Below are positions 37,069-45,970 of a DNA stretch of 64,000 nucleotides, in pieces. The translations under genes were made by a program, and so were the position numbers. The notes below the pieces were generated by a model. That model was not told where the DNA came from. It did not search any database and saw only the letters and a program-made list of their open reading frames with translations. Within the stretch, counting starts at the first letter, position 1; every line of letters starts with the position of its first letter. The stretch spans positions 4,588,001-4,652,000 of the forward strand of contig OZ245717.1 in NCBI GenBank assembly GCA_965226945.1, given 5' to 3'. The stretch comes from SYLG01 sp965226945 (lineage in GTDB: Bacteria > Planctomycetota > Planctomycetia > Gemmatales > Gemmataceae).

Positions 37069-37608
37069 TCAGGCCCTAATGACCAGGGTTCCGGCGAGTC
37101 GGTCATGGATGGTTTGTTTCTTTTCATGAAAAGGCTGAGAAAGGTAGCCGATCATAAAAATGCATGACAGGAATTTTGCGAAGTGGCGGCCGGTCGCCCG
37201 CATAAACGAAATCGGGCGACCCCCTTCGTCGACGATGCGAAGGCCCATCATCCGTTTCCCAATACTCGCCTGGTTTATTGAAGAATCCTGCAAACTAAAA
37301 TAAAGCCAACCGACCAGAACATTGAGAGTGAGCGTAATGAGATTCAAGATGGCTTCGCCCTGTGGTTCATCTGGGTCGATGTGAAGCCCGTAGGCATCCG
37401 AAATCAGATAAACGACCATAAAAACCACAACCAGTGCAGGGACTAAAATGACAACGGTTAAAATCGTATCGATGAAAAATGCGACAAACCGTTGCCAGAA
37501 ACCCGCGTATTGCACGGTTTCCATCTCGCCTTCGAACGGATGATAATTGTCAATTTCCGTGTCCGGCGCTGCATACGGATTGTTATCCCCGTACCTGCTT
37601 GAAACCAT
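37069..37608 (-). CDS. RDD-family membrane protein
   Basis: The 179-residue protein has the RDD pattern: QRFVAFFIDTILTVVILVPA (first helix with the Arg and Asp), then a second pair of helices with SIGKRMMGLRIVDEGGRPIS, and a C-terminal IHDRLAGTLVIRA. The N-terminal NPYAAPDTE motif is shared with the RDD protein at 37883. I used the ATG at 37608; a GTG at 37653 would add 15 residues. It leaves only 3 bases before the next RDD gene, so the MoxR operon probably begins here. Confidence 0.8.
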   Translation of the reverse strand: MVSSRYGDNNPYAAPDTEIDNYHPFEGEMETVQYAGFWQRFVAFFIDTILTVVILVPALVVVFMVVYLISDAYGLHIDPDEPQGEAILNLITLTLNVLVGWLYFSLQDSSINQASIGKRMMGLRIVDEGGRPISFMRATGRHFAKFLSCIFMIGYLSQPFHEKKQTIHDRLAGTLVIRA

Positions 37609-37882
37609 TTTGGGCGATCCAGGATGGCTTGATAGGTGGTGAAATCGTTTCACGGACCACTATTGACCTACCCTACATCGAAGAAATGGTCTGGCTAGGG
37701 GGATAGGGTGCGACACACTGAATCATTGGACATGACCCTATCATTTGCCATTGCCCCGCAAGGATCGATCAAAAAACACTCGCCGCCGAGGGATTGGTAC
37801 AAACGGGATGGGGGTACCTTGCTTTGTGGGCCCATCGCTTTTCGGCGTGGCAATCGGCCTTGATCTTTCTTTTGATGAAACG

Positions 37883-38371
37883 TCATCGTCTTTCGACCAG
37901 CGTGCCGGACATCATGTCGTGCAGGGCCTGTTTTTGATCGGTGAATGGCTGCATGGCGAAGCCAAATCCGAACAGAATTCCGGAAAGCCATTTGGCAAAA
38001 TACCTGCCAGTTGCCTGGGGCCAGGTCACCATGCGTGAACGCTCTCCCACAACGCGCAGACCCAGGAACCATTTGCCGGCAGTCGCCTGGAAGGGAGCCG
38101 ATTCCAAGACACCGAAATAAAACCAGGAAACGGGGAAAAATAGCCATGGGGCAATCAACTCGGCCCGAGCGGCCCCGGCTGCAGTCAAGGCAATCATGGC
38201 CCAGCAAAGGGCAAGAATGATTCCGAGATCGACCAGAAACGCCACCGCTCGCTCGACGCCGCTTGCATAGAGTTGCTCCGCGTCACTTGCCTCGGGAACG
38301 AACTCCGATTCGGGGGCGCGGTAGGGATTGAATTCTTGGCAGGGTTCCTTCTCAGAGCGGTCAGTGACCAT
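37883..38371 (-). CDS. RDD-family membrane protein behind bioDA
   Basis: The 162-residue protein has NPYRAPESE near the N-terminus, VERAVAFLVDLGIILALCWAM (Arg and Asp of the RDD motif), ATAGKWFLGLRVVGERSR and LHDMMSGTLVERR. It is similar in layout to the RDD protein at 37069-37608, suggesting duplication. Its ATG shares one base with the bioDA stop (TAATG), so it is translated as part of the biotin operon, although a link to biotin is not obvious. The 274 bases after it hold nothing I can name. Confidence 0.8.
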   Translation of the reverse strand: MVTDRSEKEPCQEFNPYRAPESEFVPEASDAEQLYASGVERAVAFLVDLGIILALCWAMIALTAAGAARAELIAPWLFFPVSWFYFGVLESAPFQATAGKWFLGLRVVGERSRMVTWPQATGRYFAKWLSGILFGFGFAMQPFTDQKQALHDMMSGTLVERR

Positions 38372-40314
38372 TAGGCCCCCGTGAATTGATCCGCGACTGC
38401 AAAAAACGCTGTGGCAATCCGCTCAAGAGATTCAGGGGAAGAGCAATAAGGGGGAAGGGCGTAAATCACATTCCCCAAGGGACGCCAAAGAATTCCATGG
38501 TCGAGCCCAATGGGCACGGCCTTGGCGCGCACCGGGGAAATGTAGCCGGCGGGCAAATTCAGTTCGATCGCGGCGATGGCGCCCAGAATGCGCAGTTCCT
38601 TGACTGCGGGGTGGCTGGCCAGCGGGGCCAAACGGGATTTCCAAAAGCTCTCGATCCCTAATGCCTCGACTGGGCCGTTGGCCGCCAGCTTTTTCCAGGC
38701 GGCGGCTCCCACCGTGCAGGCCAGCGCATGGGCCGTGAAGCTGTGCCCGTGAAACAGGGCGTCGGCCGGATCGTCGGAGTTCAGGCTGTCGACGATTCGC
38801 GGGCTCACCAAGGTGGCGGCAAGAGGCAGGAAACCGCCGCCGAGTGTCTTTCCCGCCGCGATCAGATCGGGGTGATCATCATGCTCCAGAGCGTGCTGGT
38901 GGGCCCAAATACGGCCGGTGCGACCGCCGCCCGTCATCACCTCATCCGCGAGGAAGAGCGTGTCGTGCCTGCGGCAAAGAGCAACAATTTCCGCCAAGGT
39001 TGCCGGATCTTGCATGGCCATGCCCGCCACACCCTGCACCATCGGCTCGAGCACGACCGCCGCCACCCGCCCTGGATGCGCAAGAAGTAACGCCTCCAGG
39101 GCCGCGGGCTGGATCGGAATCGTCCTGGCCTCGAACATCAGTTTTTCAAAACCCTTCGTAAAGAGGGGATGCCTTGCAATCGCCATCGTGGCGAAAGTGT
39201 CGCCATGGTAGGCGCCTTCAAAACCGACAAACAGGTCGCGCTGCGATTCGCCCCGCTTGCGCCAGTGCATCCAGGCGATCTTCATGGCGACCTCGATCGC
39301 GGTCGATCCATTGTCCGAATAGAAGACGCGGCCTTGCGGCATGCACGCTGTCTCCAAAAGGATTTCGGCAAGGTCCACGGCGCCGTGATGGGTCAGTCCG
39401 GCAAACTGAACATGGTCGATCGAGGCATTGCTGCGCGCGAGGAACTCGCTTAGACGGGTTCCCTGATGTCCATAAAGAATGGTCCACCAAGAGGAAATCG
39501 CATCCACCACCTTGCGCCCATCGGCCAGGTGCAAAAACTCGTCCTGCGCTCCCGTGACGGCCAGGGGCGCTTCTCGCAAGCGGATGGGAGCATAGGGGTG
39601 CCAGATCGAGGCGGCATCGCGTCGCAGAAGCTCGTTGTCTGGCGTTTGGGGCGGTTTCGTCAAGATCTCTGCAATCCGCTCAAGCGCAACCTGTTGCTCC
39701 TTGGCTGATTGGGCCAGGTGTGCGCGCGTAAAGGCCGCGGGCGGTTCCAGGCGCACCAGCGGGATTTCCGGCAGACGCCGGGCGATCTGCTCGGCCGTCC
39801 ATTCGTCGGGTCCAAGCAACACCAAGACCTTGGGGCGAACGCCCGCGGCGATCGTCGCCTTCGCGGTGGAAATCATGCGGCCGACGCCGCCCAGCGCGGT
39901 CGAACCGACGAGCACCACCGGTAGCGCCGACCTGACAACGAGATCGATCAAGAGATCGTCGTCGTTCCAGGGGGAATGGACGCCGCCGAATCCTTCGACG
40001 AGATGGGGATCTTCCGGCAACCGGCTCAGCACCTCTTGAATCGAGGGCATTGCCCGCCCCTCGGCCTTCGCGGCGCGGTGAGGAGCGAGCGGCGCCTGAA
40101 AGCAGGCAACGGGAGGAAGGACGCGGGCCTCAAGTGGCCCAAACGTCTTCAGGGTGAGCGAATCGGAATCGCCCGTTTCGACCGGTTTGAAATAGCCCCA
40201 GTGGCTCCCATGCGCATGAAGCCAGAGCAGGGAGAAGGTCGTCTTGCCCGCGCCCGTGTCGGTGCCGGCGACGAAAAAGGAAGTGAAAGAAATAGCCTGT
40301 TGGGCGCGCATCAT
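38371..40314 (-). CDS. bioDA: Fused dethiobiotin synthetase-DAPA aminotransferase (BioD-BioA)
   Basis: One 647-residue protein carries two consecutive biotin-synthesis enzymes. Residues ~1-210 are BioD: P-loop GTDTGAGKTT (about 17-26), KPVETGD, and VEGFGGVHSPW. Residues ~220-647 are BioA: SWWTILYGHQ, the PLP Lys in IAAGKTLGGGF, the DEVMTGGGRTG motif and GHSFTAHALA. BioA makes DAPA and BioD closes the ureido ring, so the fusion joins neighbouring steps. It starts at ATG 40314, overlapping the bioB stop as ATGA. The longer open frame upstream is the antisense-free overlap with bioB and is not used. Confidence 0.92.
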   Translation of the reverse strand: MMRAQQAISFTSFFVAGTDTGAGKTTFSLLWLHAHGSHWGYFKPVETGDSDSLTLKTFGPLEARVLPPVACFQAPLAPHRAAKAEGRAMPSIQEVLSRLPEDPHLVEGFGGVHSPWNDDDLLIDLVVRSALPVVLVGSTALGGVGRMISTAKATIAAGVRPKVLVLLGPDEWTAEQIARRLPEIPLVRLEPPAAFTRAHLAQSAKEQQVALERIAEILTKPPQTPDNELLRRDAASIWHPYAPIRLREAPLAVTGAQDEFLHLADGRKVVDAISSWWTILYGHQGTRLSEFLARSNASIDHVQFAGLTHHGAVDLAEILLETACMPQGRVFYSDNGSTAIEVAMKIAWMHWRKRGESQRDLFVGFEGAYHGDTFATMAIARHPLFTKGFEKLMFEARTIPIQPAALEALLLAHPGRVAAVVLEPMVQGVAGMAMQDPATLAEIVALCRRHDTLFLADEVMTGGGRTGRIWAHQHALEHDDHPDLIAAGKTLGGGFLPLAATLVSPRIVDSLNSDDPADALFHGHSFTAHALACTVGAAAWKKLAANGPVEALGIESFWKSRLAPLASHPAVKELRILGAIAAIELNLPAGYISPVRAKAVPIGLDHGILWRPLGNVIYALPPYCSSPESLERIATAFFAVADQFTGA

Positions 40315-41363
40315 ACGCTGACGGGTAGCGCCATCTTGGCGCCTGGAAGCCGCGAGCGCCGCGCCCCTTCGGGGACCGGCAGGCCAAGCGATTCGAGCAG
40401 CGAAGCATCGTCGCTGGAGCTCGGATTGGGCGCCGTGAGGAGCTTGTCGCCATAAAAGATCGAATTGGCGCCCGCCAGGAAGCAAAGGGCCTGGTAAGTC
40501 GGCTCCATGCCATCGCGGCCGGCCGAAAGGCGGACCCGGGCCTTGGGGAAGCCGAGCCGCGTGACGGCGATCAGGCGAATCACCTGAAAGGGATCGACCG
40601 GAGGTTGGTCGGCCAAAGGCGTTCCCGCGATCGGCACGAGCAGGTTGATGGGAATGCTCTCCGGCGGTACGGGAAGCTGCGCCAGTTCGGCGAGAAGTTT
40701 CAAGCGATCCTCTTCGCTTTCCCCCATACCTAAAATGCCGCCGCAACACATCGAGATTCCGGCTTCGCTGACGGCTTTCAGCGTATTGAGCCGGTCGTCG
40801 TAAGTTCTTGTTTGGATGACGCTTCCGTAGTAATCACGAGACGTGTCGAGGTTGTGGTTGTAGGCAGTCAGGCCGGCTTCTTTCAATCTGCGGGCCTGAT
40901 CGGGCGTGAGCATGCCCAGGGTGACGCAGGCTTCCATTTCCATGCCGCGCACGGTGCGAACCATGTCGAGTACGCGATCGAACCCTTCGCCGTCCTTGGG
41001 ATTGCGCCAGGCGGCGCCCATGCAGAAACGGGTCGCGCCGATCGCCTTGGCCTGTTCGGCTTTTTCGCGCACTTCGGCGAGGGACAAGAGGGGGGTGCGC
41101 TCGATATCGGCATCGTGCTTGGAGCTTTGCGAGCAATAGCCGCAATCTTCGGGGCAACCGCCGGTCTTGATGCTCAAGAGCACGCAGCGCTGAATATCGG
41201 AACTGCTGAAGTGCTGCCTGTGAACCGTTGCCGCTTCGTGAACCAGGTCCAAAAGCGGAAGTCGGTACCAGGCCTGGAAGGTTTCTAGGCTGGTCACCGC
41301 CTCGGCCGGGGTCCCATGGGGTTGCAGGCTGCTCTTCGGGAGATTGGCGTGGAGATTACTCAT
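40311..41363 (-). CDS. bioB: Biotin synthase
   Basis: BioB is the radical-SAM enzyme that inserts sulfur into dethiobiotin. The 350-residue protein has the CxxxCxxC cluster motif GGCPEDCGYCSQS (about 69-81) that holds the 4Fe-4S cluster, followed by RFCMGAAWRNPK, YNHNLDTSRDYY and NLLVPIAGTPL; the Arg in RVRLSAGR helps hold the 2Fe-2S cluster. First gene of bioB-bioDA-RDD. The ribosome site is weak. No biotin-repressor site was recognised upstream. Confidence 0.96.
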   Translation of the reverse strand: MSNLHANLPKSSLQPHGTPAEAVTSLETFQAWYRLPLLDLVHEAATVHRQHFSSSDIQRCVLLSIKTGGCPEDCGYCSQSSKHDADIERTPLLSLAEVREKAEQAKAIGATRFCMGAAWRNPKDGEGFDRVLDMVRTVRGMEMEACVTLGMLTPDQARRLKEAGLTAYNHNLDTSRDYYGSVIQTRTYDDRLNTLKAVSEAGISMCCGGILGMGESEEDRLKLLAELAQLPVPPESIPINLLVPIAGTPLADQPPVDPFQVIRLIAVTRLGFPKARVRLSAGRDGMEPTYQALCFLAGANSIFYGDKLLTAPNPSSSDDASLLESLGLPVPEGARRSRLPGAKMALPVSV

Positions 41364-41737
41364 CGAGTTAGCTTAAGCCTCACGGGGGGCAGCTTCCAAT
41401 CCTGCCGGGTCTTGGTTTCATTTTTTCCTTGACAAAGGTGTAAGTCTTCGAAGAAAAGGGAGAACTGTCGTCGGGCCAAAGGACGCGGCTTGCAGGGGCG
41501 ACTCCCAGGACAAGGAGTTCCCTGCTCATGCTTGGTCGACGAACAAGTCCATTTCCGCTTGCCGCGCGGCCTCGTTCAGCAGGACAATTGGTGCCGGGGT
41601 CCTAGGTTCTTCACAAATTCGTCTCGGAAAGCGCGAATTTCTGGAGTCTGAATCCTCCCGGCACTGTCTAAACGCCAAACCCTTCTTCCCTCCCCTTGCT
41701 GAGGGTCAAGCAATGGGATGCAAAGGAGCTCTCCAAG
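41364..41737. other. Divergent promoter region between bioB and the exbB-type gene
   Basis: No gene is supported. A plus-strand TTGACA lies at 41429-41434, but no acceptable -10 box follows at 16-18 bases. AAGGAG at 41723-41728 is the ribosome site of the next gene. Confidence 0.35.
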
Positions 41738-42637
41738 ATGGTCGAGCGAGAATTGGTCCAACCGTTTGCACCGGGGACTTTGCGTCAGATTCGCTTTTGG
41801 GCGCTGATTGCGATGGCGGTCACCTTGATCGCTCTCTGGGTCAATGGGCCACTTTGGGCTCAGGACGGAGTGGAACCCCCTACTCCCCCCGCGGATACGC
41901 CGGCCGCCGCGCCCGCGCCGGCATCGGCCCCCAAGACGGGCAATACCAATGCCAACCTGTTCACCCACATCCTCGAATCGGCGGGGGTCTTCTTTGGACC
42001 ACTTCTGGGCGGAATCTCGATCGGGCTCGTGGCCCTGGTCGTGTACCTCATGATGGAATTGCGGATGGAAACCGCGGTGCCCAGGGGCTTCATCGAACAG
42101 TTCACCGATCTGGTGAATAAGCGCCAATTAAAAGAAGCGACCAAATTGGCGCAGGACGATCCTTCGTTCCTGGGGCAGACCCTGTTTTCGGGAATGACCC
42201 ACTTGCAATATGGCCTGGAAGACGGGCGGGAGTTTTCCAAGGGCAAGCTGGAAGAGATCCGGGCCTCGCGCGAAAGCACGATCAGCTACCTGTCGGTGAT
42301 CGGTCAACTGGGGCCGCTCATTGGCCTGGTCGGCACGGTGTTCGGCATGATTCTGGCGTTCATGACGCTCAAAAGCAGCACGAAGATTGAGCCCTCGAAA
42401 CTGGCGGGCGACATTTCCCACGCCCTGGTGGTGACCTTATTGGGAGTCGGCGTTTCGGTGCCGGCGATTTTCTTTTTCACCTTTTTCAGCAAGAGGCTCG
42501 TGCGCATCTGCATCGAAGTCGGCCAGACCTCCGACGACCTGCTCACCCAGCTTTATCACAGCAATCGCAAACTGGCGCAGCCGCCGGTGGCGCCGGTCGC
42601 CGTCTCTGCCGCGCCGCCGATCGCCCCGCCGAGATAG
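41738..42637 (+). CDS. MotA/TolQ/ExbB-type proton channel protein
   Basis: These proteins use proton flow, with ExbD/TolR partners, to do work across the envelope. The 299-residue protein has an N-terminal helix or signal (about 17-38), a Pro/Ala-rich spacer, and the three ExbB helices near 80-103, 180-210 and 222-250. The conserved part is ISYLSVIGQLGPLIGLVGTVFGM followed by SHALVVTLLGVGVSVPAIFFF. AAGGAG fixes the ATG at 41738. Two ExbD-like genes follow. Confidence 0.88.
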   Translation: MVERELVQPFAPGTLRQIRFWALIAMAVTLIALWVNGPLWAQDGVEPPTPPADTPAAAPAPASAPKTGNTNANLFTHILESAGVFFGPLLGGISIGLVALVVYLMMELRMETAVPRGFIEQFTDLVNKRQLKEATKLAQDDPSFLGQTLFSGMTHLQYGLEDGREFSKGKLEEIRASRESTISYLSVIGQLGPLIGLVGTVFGMILAFMTLKSSTKIEPSKLAGDISHALVVTLLGVGVSVPAIFFFTFFSKRLVRICIEVGQTSDDLLTQLYHSNRKLAQPPVAPVAVSAAPPIAPPR

Positions 42638-42817
42638 TTTCCGCCGAGATCGGTTCTGGGCCGAATCGTTCGGTGGCGCGAAGTGGGTGATGGGTGCGCT
42701 TCGCCGCTCTGGGGCGCGGAAGGGGAGCAAGCGGTTGTCTTCAGGCAGTCGCTTTTGAGACCGCCAGGGTAGGCACCAGGATAGGCATCAGAAAAGATCG
42801 GAAGGGGGGAGAACGCG

Positions 42818-43339
42818 ATGAGTTCATCGAATGTCGCCGCCGATGTCGTCGAGCCGAATCTCACTTCCTTGCTCGATCTCGTCATGCAACTGCTCATGTT
42901 TTTCATCATGTGCGTGAATTTCGTGGCGAATCAGTCGGCTGCCGAAATCAGCTTGCCCGATTCGCAGGCGGCCGCGCCCCTGGACGATCAAAACGCCGAC
43001 GCCTTGTTTTTGAATATCCGGCCGTTCCACGCCCAGGACCCGGTGCTCGTCAACAAGTACTCGGAAAACCCCGGCGAACTGGAAAAGCTGGGTCAGAAGT
43101 TTCGGCCGGGCCAGGTGTACATTTCGATTTTGGGTCAGGAACCGATGGCACTGGGGGCACTACGAATCTGGCTGCGCGATCAATATCAGCGCCAGGTCCT
43201 GGAGAAAAACGGCAAGGTCAACACGGCGATCATCATTCGGGCTCATCGCGAAACCGACTACAAGGACGTTTACGATGTCATGGAGTTGTGCCGGGCCCAA
43301 GGCTACACGCAATTGATTGTTCGGGTTCTCAAGGTTTGA
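42818..43339 (+). CDS. ExbD/TolR-type protein (short)
   Basis: The 173-residue protein has one N-terminal transmembrane helix with the key proton-carrying Asp (LTSLLDLVMQLLMFFIMCVNF, Asp 20) and a periplasmic domain ending DVYDVMELCRAQGYTQLIVRVLK, the usual ExbD end. It should pair with the ExbB-type protein upstream. GAAGGGGGGAGAA precedes the start. The 180 bases between exbB and this gene hold no other gene. Confidence 0.86.
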   Translation: MSSSNVAADVVEPNLTSLLDLVMQLLMFFIMCVNFVANQSAAEISLPDSQAAAPLDDQNADALFLNIRPFHAQDPVLVNKYSENPGELEKLGQKFRPGQVYISILGQEPMALGALRIWLRDQYQRQVLEKNGKVNTAIIIRAHRETDYKDVYDVMELCRAQGYTQLIVRVLKV

Positions 43340-43376
43340 CGTTTTTTCCGGAGCTTTCCCTAGGGGCGTTCTTTTC

Positions 43377-44717
43377 ATGAGTCAGCGGTTCAAGGTGACC
43401 TGTTTTGACCCGAAAAGCGGGCAATCCCGTGAGCTCCTTCTCGTGGCCGGCGACGAATCCGCCGTATTGGAGTTGGTTCAGCAAAGCGGCATGTTGGCGA
43501 TGAGCGTCGTGCGCGAGGGCGCCGGACCGCCTCCTCCTCCGCCTGCTCCGCCGCCCCCGATCAAAGCGGTGCCGGCGCCCCCTGCCGCTGTGCAGATTCC
43601 TCAGGCCAAGGCAGCAGCTCCCGCAAAACCCGCCGCACCCGCACCCGCACCCGTAAACCCCGTCCGGCCTTCGGCAGCGATGCCGGTGCCCGCGAATCCC
43701 GTCCGTACGGTGCCGGTTCCCCCCGTGGTCGCGACTGCGGTGCCCATTCAGGCCATTCCCGTCGCACCAGCTCCTGTTCAGGCGGCGGTGGTTTCCCCGG
43801 TTCCACCGGTCCCCGTCGCGCCCGTGCCTGTTCCGGCGGCGGTGCTTCCGCCGGTGCCACCGGTCCCCGTCGCGCCTGTGCCCGTGGAAACCGTCGCGTT
43901 TCAAGCGACTCCGGTGCAAGCCGCACCCGTCAAGGCGGTTCCCGTGCAGGCGGTTCCGGTTCAAGCGGTCCCCGTGCAGGCGATTGCGATTCCAGCGATT
44001 CCCGCTAAGGCGGTTCCGGTTCAAGCGATCCCTGTTGCCGCGATTCCCGTTCCGGCCGCGGGCGTGGCCCGGGCGCATTCGCCCACCGAATGGGAAACGG
44101 CAACCCGCTATGGTTCCTCGATCTCTCATTCGGGCGAAATGGCGCCTTCGGCGACCGCACGCCGCCGCAGAAGATTTCAGCGCAGAGCGACCTCCAGCCC
44201 CGAGGGCGAAATCGTCATCAATGTCGTGCCGATGCTCGACATGACCTTTCAGTTGCTGTTCTTTTTCATCATCACCTTTCAGCCTCCCGATGGGATCGAA
44301 GCGCAAATTCCGCTGACCTTGCCTGCGCCGGAAGGCAAACAGGAAGCCTCCGCGGAAAACAAGGAGAAGCCGGATAACGACCTGGTGCCGAAGATCGAAA
44401 CCGATGTCATCGTCGAAATCAAATCGCTGAACAACCCTCAATACCCCGGGGAAATGGGGGAGGTGGAGGTCTCGGGCTTGACCAAGGAATCGATCCGATC
44501 AGGCCCGGGGAAATCGCTCGATGAGGGGAAAAGCGAAATCTTGCAAAAGCTGGAAACGGTCATGACCCAACTGGCAAGCGACCTCAAAAAGGACAATATG
44601 TCGGTCCGGCTGCGGTCCGACCCGGGCGTAAAATGGGAACGGGTGATTCAAGTCGCGGATGTGTGCCGCAAGGCAAAATTCCTGGGAATTCGTTTTGAAA
44701 AACCAGGGGGATCCTGA
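43377..44717 (+). CDS. ExbD/TolR-type protein with a 270-residue Pro/Val/Ala-rich N-terminal region
   Basis: The ExbD unit is at residues ~277-446: VVPMLDMTFQLLFFFIITF with Asp 288 in the membrane, then a periplasmic domain ending VIQVADVCRKAKFLGIRF. Before it are a small folded-looking segment (1-47, RFKVTCFDPKSGQSRELLL), a 180-residue stretch of VPVQA/PVPVAP repeats, and a basic RRRRRFQRR next to the membrane. ExbD N-termini are normally short and cytoplasmic, so this region should lie in the cytoplasm. The ATG at 43377 is chosen for the MSQRF start. Unusual architecture. Confidence 0.82.
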   Translation: MSQRFKVTCFDPKSGQSRELLLVAGDESAVLELVQQSGMLAMSVVREGAGPPPPPPAPPPPIKAVPAPPAAVQIPQAKAAAPAKPAAPAPAPVNPVRPSAAMPVPANPVRTVPVPPVVATAVPIQAIPVAPAPVQAAVVSPVPPVPVAPVPVPAAVLPPVPPVPVAPVPVETVAFQATPVQAAPVKAVPVQAVPVQAVPVQAIAIPAIPAKAVPVQAIPVAAIPVPAAGVARAHSPTEWETATRYGSSISHSGEMAPSATARRRRRFQRRATSSPEGEIVINVVPMLDMTFQLLFFFIITFQPPDGIEAQIPLTLPAPEGKQEASAENKEKPDNDLVPKIETDVIVEIKSLNNPQYPGEMGEVEVSGLTKESIRSGPGKSLDEGKSEILQKLETVMTQLASDLKKDNMSVRLRSDPGVKWERVIQVADVCRKAKFLGIRFEKPGGS

Positions 44718-44735
44718 TTACTTCGGGGTCGAGTC

Positions 44736-45953
44736 ATGAGCGGGTCGTTGGGTTGTCTCTTCGTTTTCCTGGCCCTGCTTCCGGACCTCCGGATTCAGGC
44801 GGGAGCCGGCGTTGATCCCCAAAAGGCGGAACCGCCCGTGAAGTTGTTGGTCGCACCCGATGCGGTGCTGATGGCCGCGATGACCGTCGGCGCCGGTTCG
44901 CCGCGCTGGATGGGGGTCTCGGCGATGCTCTTGGCCGGTGGCGAAGACCATTTTCAGGTCTGGAGCCTGGAAGGGACCTGGAGCACCGCGAGGGGACGCC
45001 GCCTGCGCGCCGTGGCTGAACTGGCCTGCACGCCGGCGCCAGCCTTCACCTTGCCTCTCACGGCGGCCTTGCAGATCCACGGAGGTCAAAGCCTCGATTT
45101 CTGGATTGTCACCGATCCCACCGTGCTTAAGCGCGTTCCCGCATCCGTTTTGTCTCTGGTTCGCGACGACCGGGGCATTCCCTCGATCAAGGAGGATGAC
45201 CAGGAAGTGGGCGCCTACTGGCAGACCATTTTGCTGGCCTCCAGGACCGATGGCGCGGTTCTGTCCGCCGCGGTGCGACACGATCTCACCCGGGCCGATC
45301 TGATGAATCAGCCCCTCAAAAATCGCGGGCAAGTGGTGCGCCTTTCCGGAAGGCTTGTGCGTCTGCGCAAAATCGATCCGGCGCCCATGGCTGCTCAAGC
45401 CGGAATTCCAGTCATATACGAAGCCTGGATCGTTAACGAGGCCTACGGCGCCAATCCTGCCTGTGCCCTCATTGTGGACCTGCCCCCGGGAATCGTTCCG
45501 GGAGAAACGCTCGACGAACCGGTCGAAGTCGATGGCTATTTTTTCAAACGCTACCGCTACCAATCGGCCGGTCCTGGTCCCGACGGCACGCCCTACCGCA
45601 AGGCGCCCTTGATCATCGGTCGCCAATTGCTGCGCGGCAGCCAACCGGTCGATTCCCAGGACGATCGGCTGTGGGTCAGCCATCTGTTGCCCTGGTTGCT
45701 TGTGGTTTTGCTCGGTAGCGGCGCTCTCGTGGCCGGTTTGACCTACTGGTTGCACCGAGGCGATGAAAAGGTGCGGCAGAGGGTCCGCGAACTTCGCGGT
45801 CAGCGGATCACGCAGTTTCTGGAGAGCGGGGCGCAGTGGCCTGAATCGCCGGTAGGCGGGAACAATCAGCAAAATAACCAGCAAAATAATCATGAAAATC
45901 ATCAACAAGATATTCAGCAAAAGAAACGATGGATCACTCCATCGGAGAATTGA
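44736..45953 (+). CDS. Membrane protein of the ExbB/ExbD cluster, unknown function
   Basis: The 405-residue protein has a signal-like N-terminus (SGSLGCLFVFLALLPDL), a large periplasmic part with beta-rich segments (GQVVRLSGRLVRLRKID, EAWIVNEAYGANPACALIVDLP), and one transmembrane helix at about 309-332 (LLPWLLVVLLGSGALVAGLTYWL). The cytoplasmic tail ends in a Gln/Asn-rich stretch (NNQQNNQQNNHENHQQD). I do not recognise the family. It lies 18 bases after the ExbD gene and 17 before the next one. Confidence 0.65.
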   Translation: MSGSLGCLFVFLALLPDLRIQAGAGVDPQKAEPPVKLLVAPDAVLMAAMTVGAGSPRWMGVSAMLLAGGEDHFQVWSLEGTWSTARGRRLRAVAELACTPAPAFTLPLTAALQIHGGQSLDFWIVTDPTVLKRVPASVLSLVRDDRGIPSIKEDDQEVGAYWQTILLASRTDGAVLSAAVRHDLTRADLMNQPLKNRGQVVRLSGRLVRLRKIDPAPMAAQAGIPVIYEAWIVNEAYGANPACALIVDLPPGIVPGETLDEPVEVDGYFFKRYRYQSAGPGPDGTPYRKAPLIIGRQLLRGSQPVDSQDDRLWVSHLLPWLLVVLLGSGALVAGLTYWLHRGDEKVRQRVRELRGQRITQFLESGAQWPESPVGGNNQQNNQQNNHENHQQDIQQKKRWITPSEN

Positions 45954-45970
45954 CCCAGGTAGGTGCCACA

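Noticed and set aside
41429..41434. TTGACA upstream of the exbB-type gene as a promoter
   Set aside because: No acceptable -10 hexamer follows at 16-18 bases.
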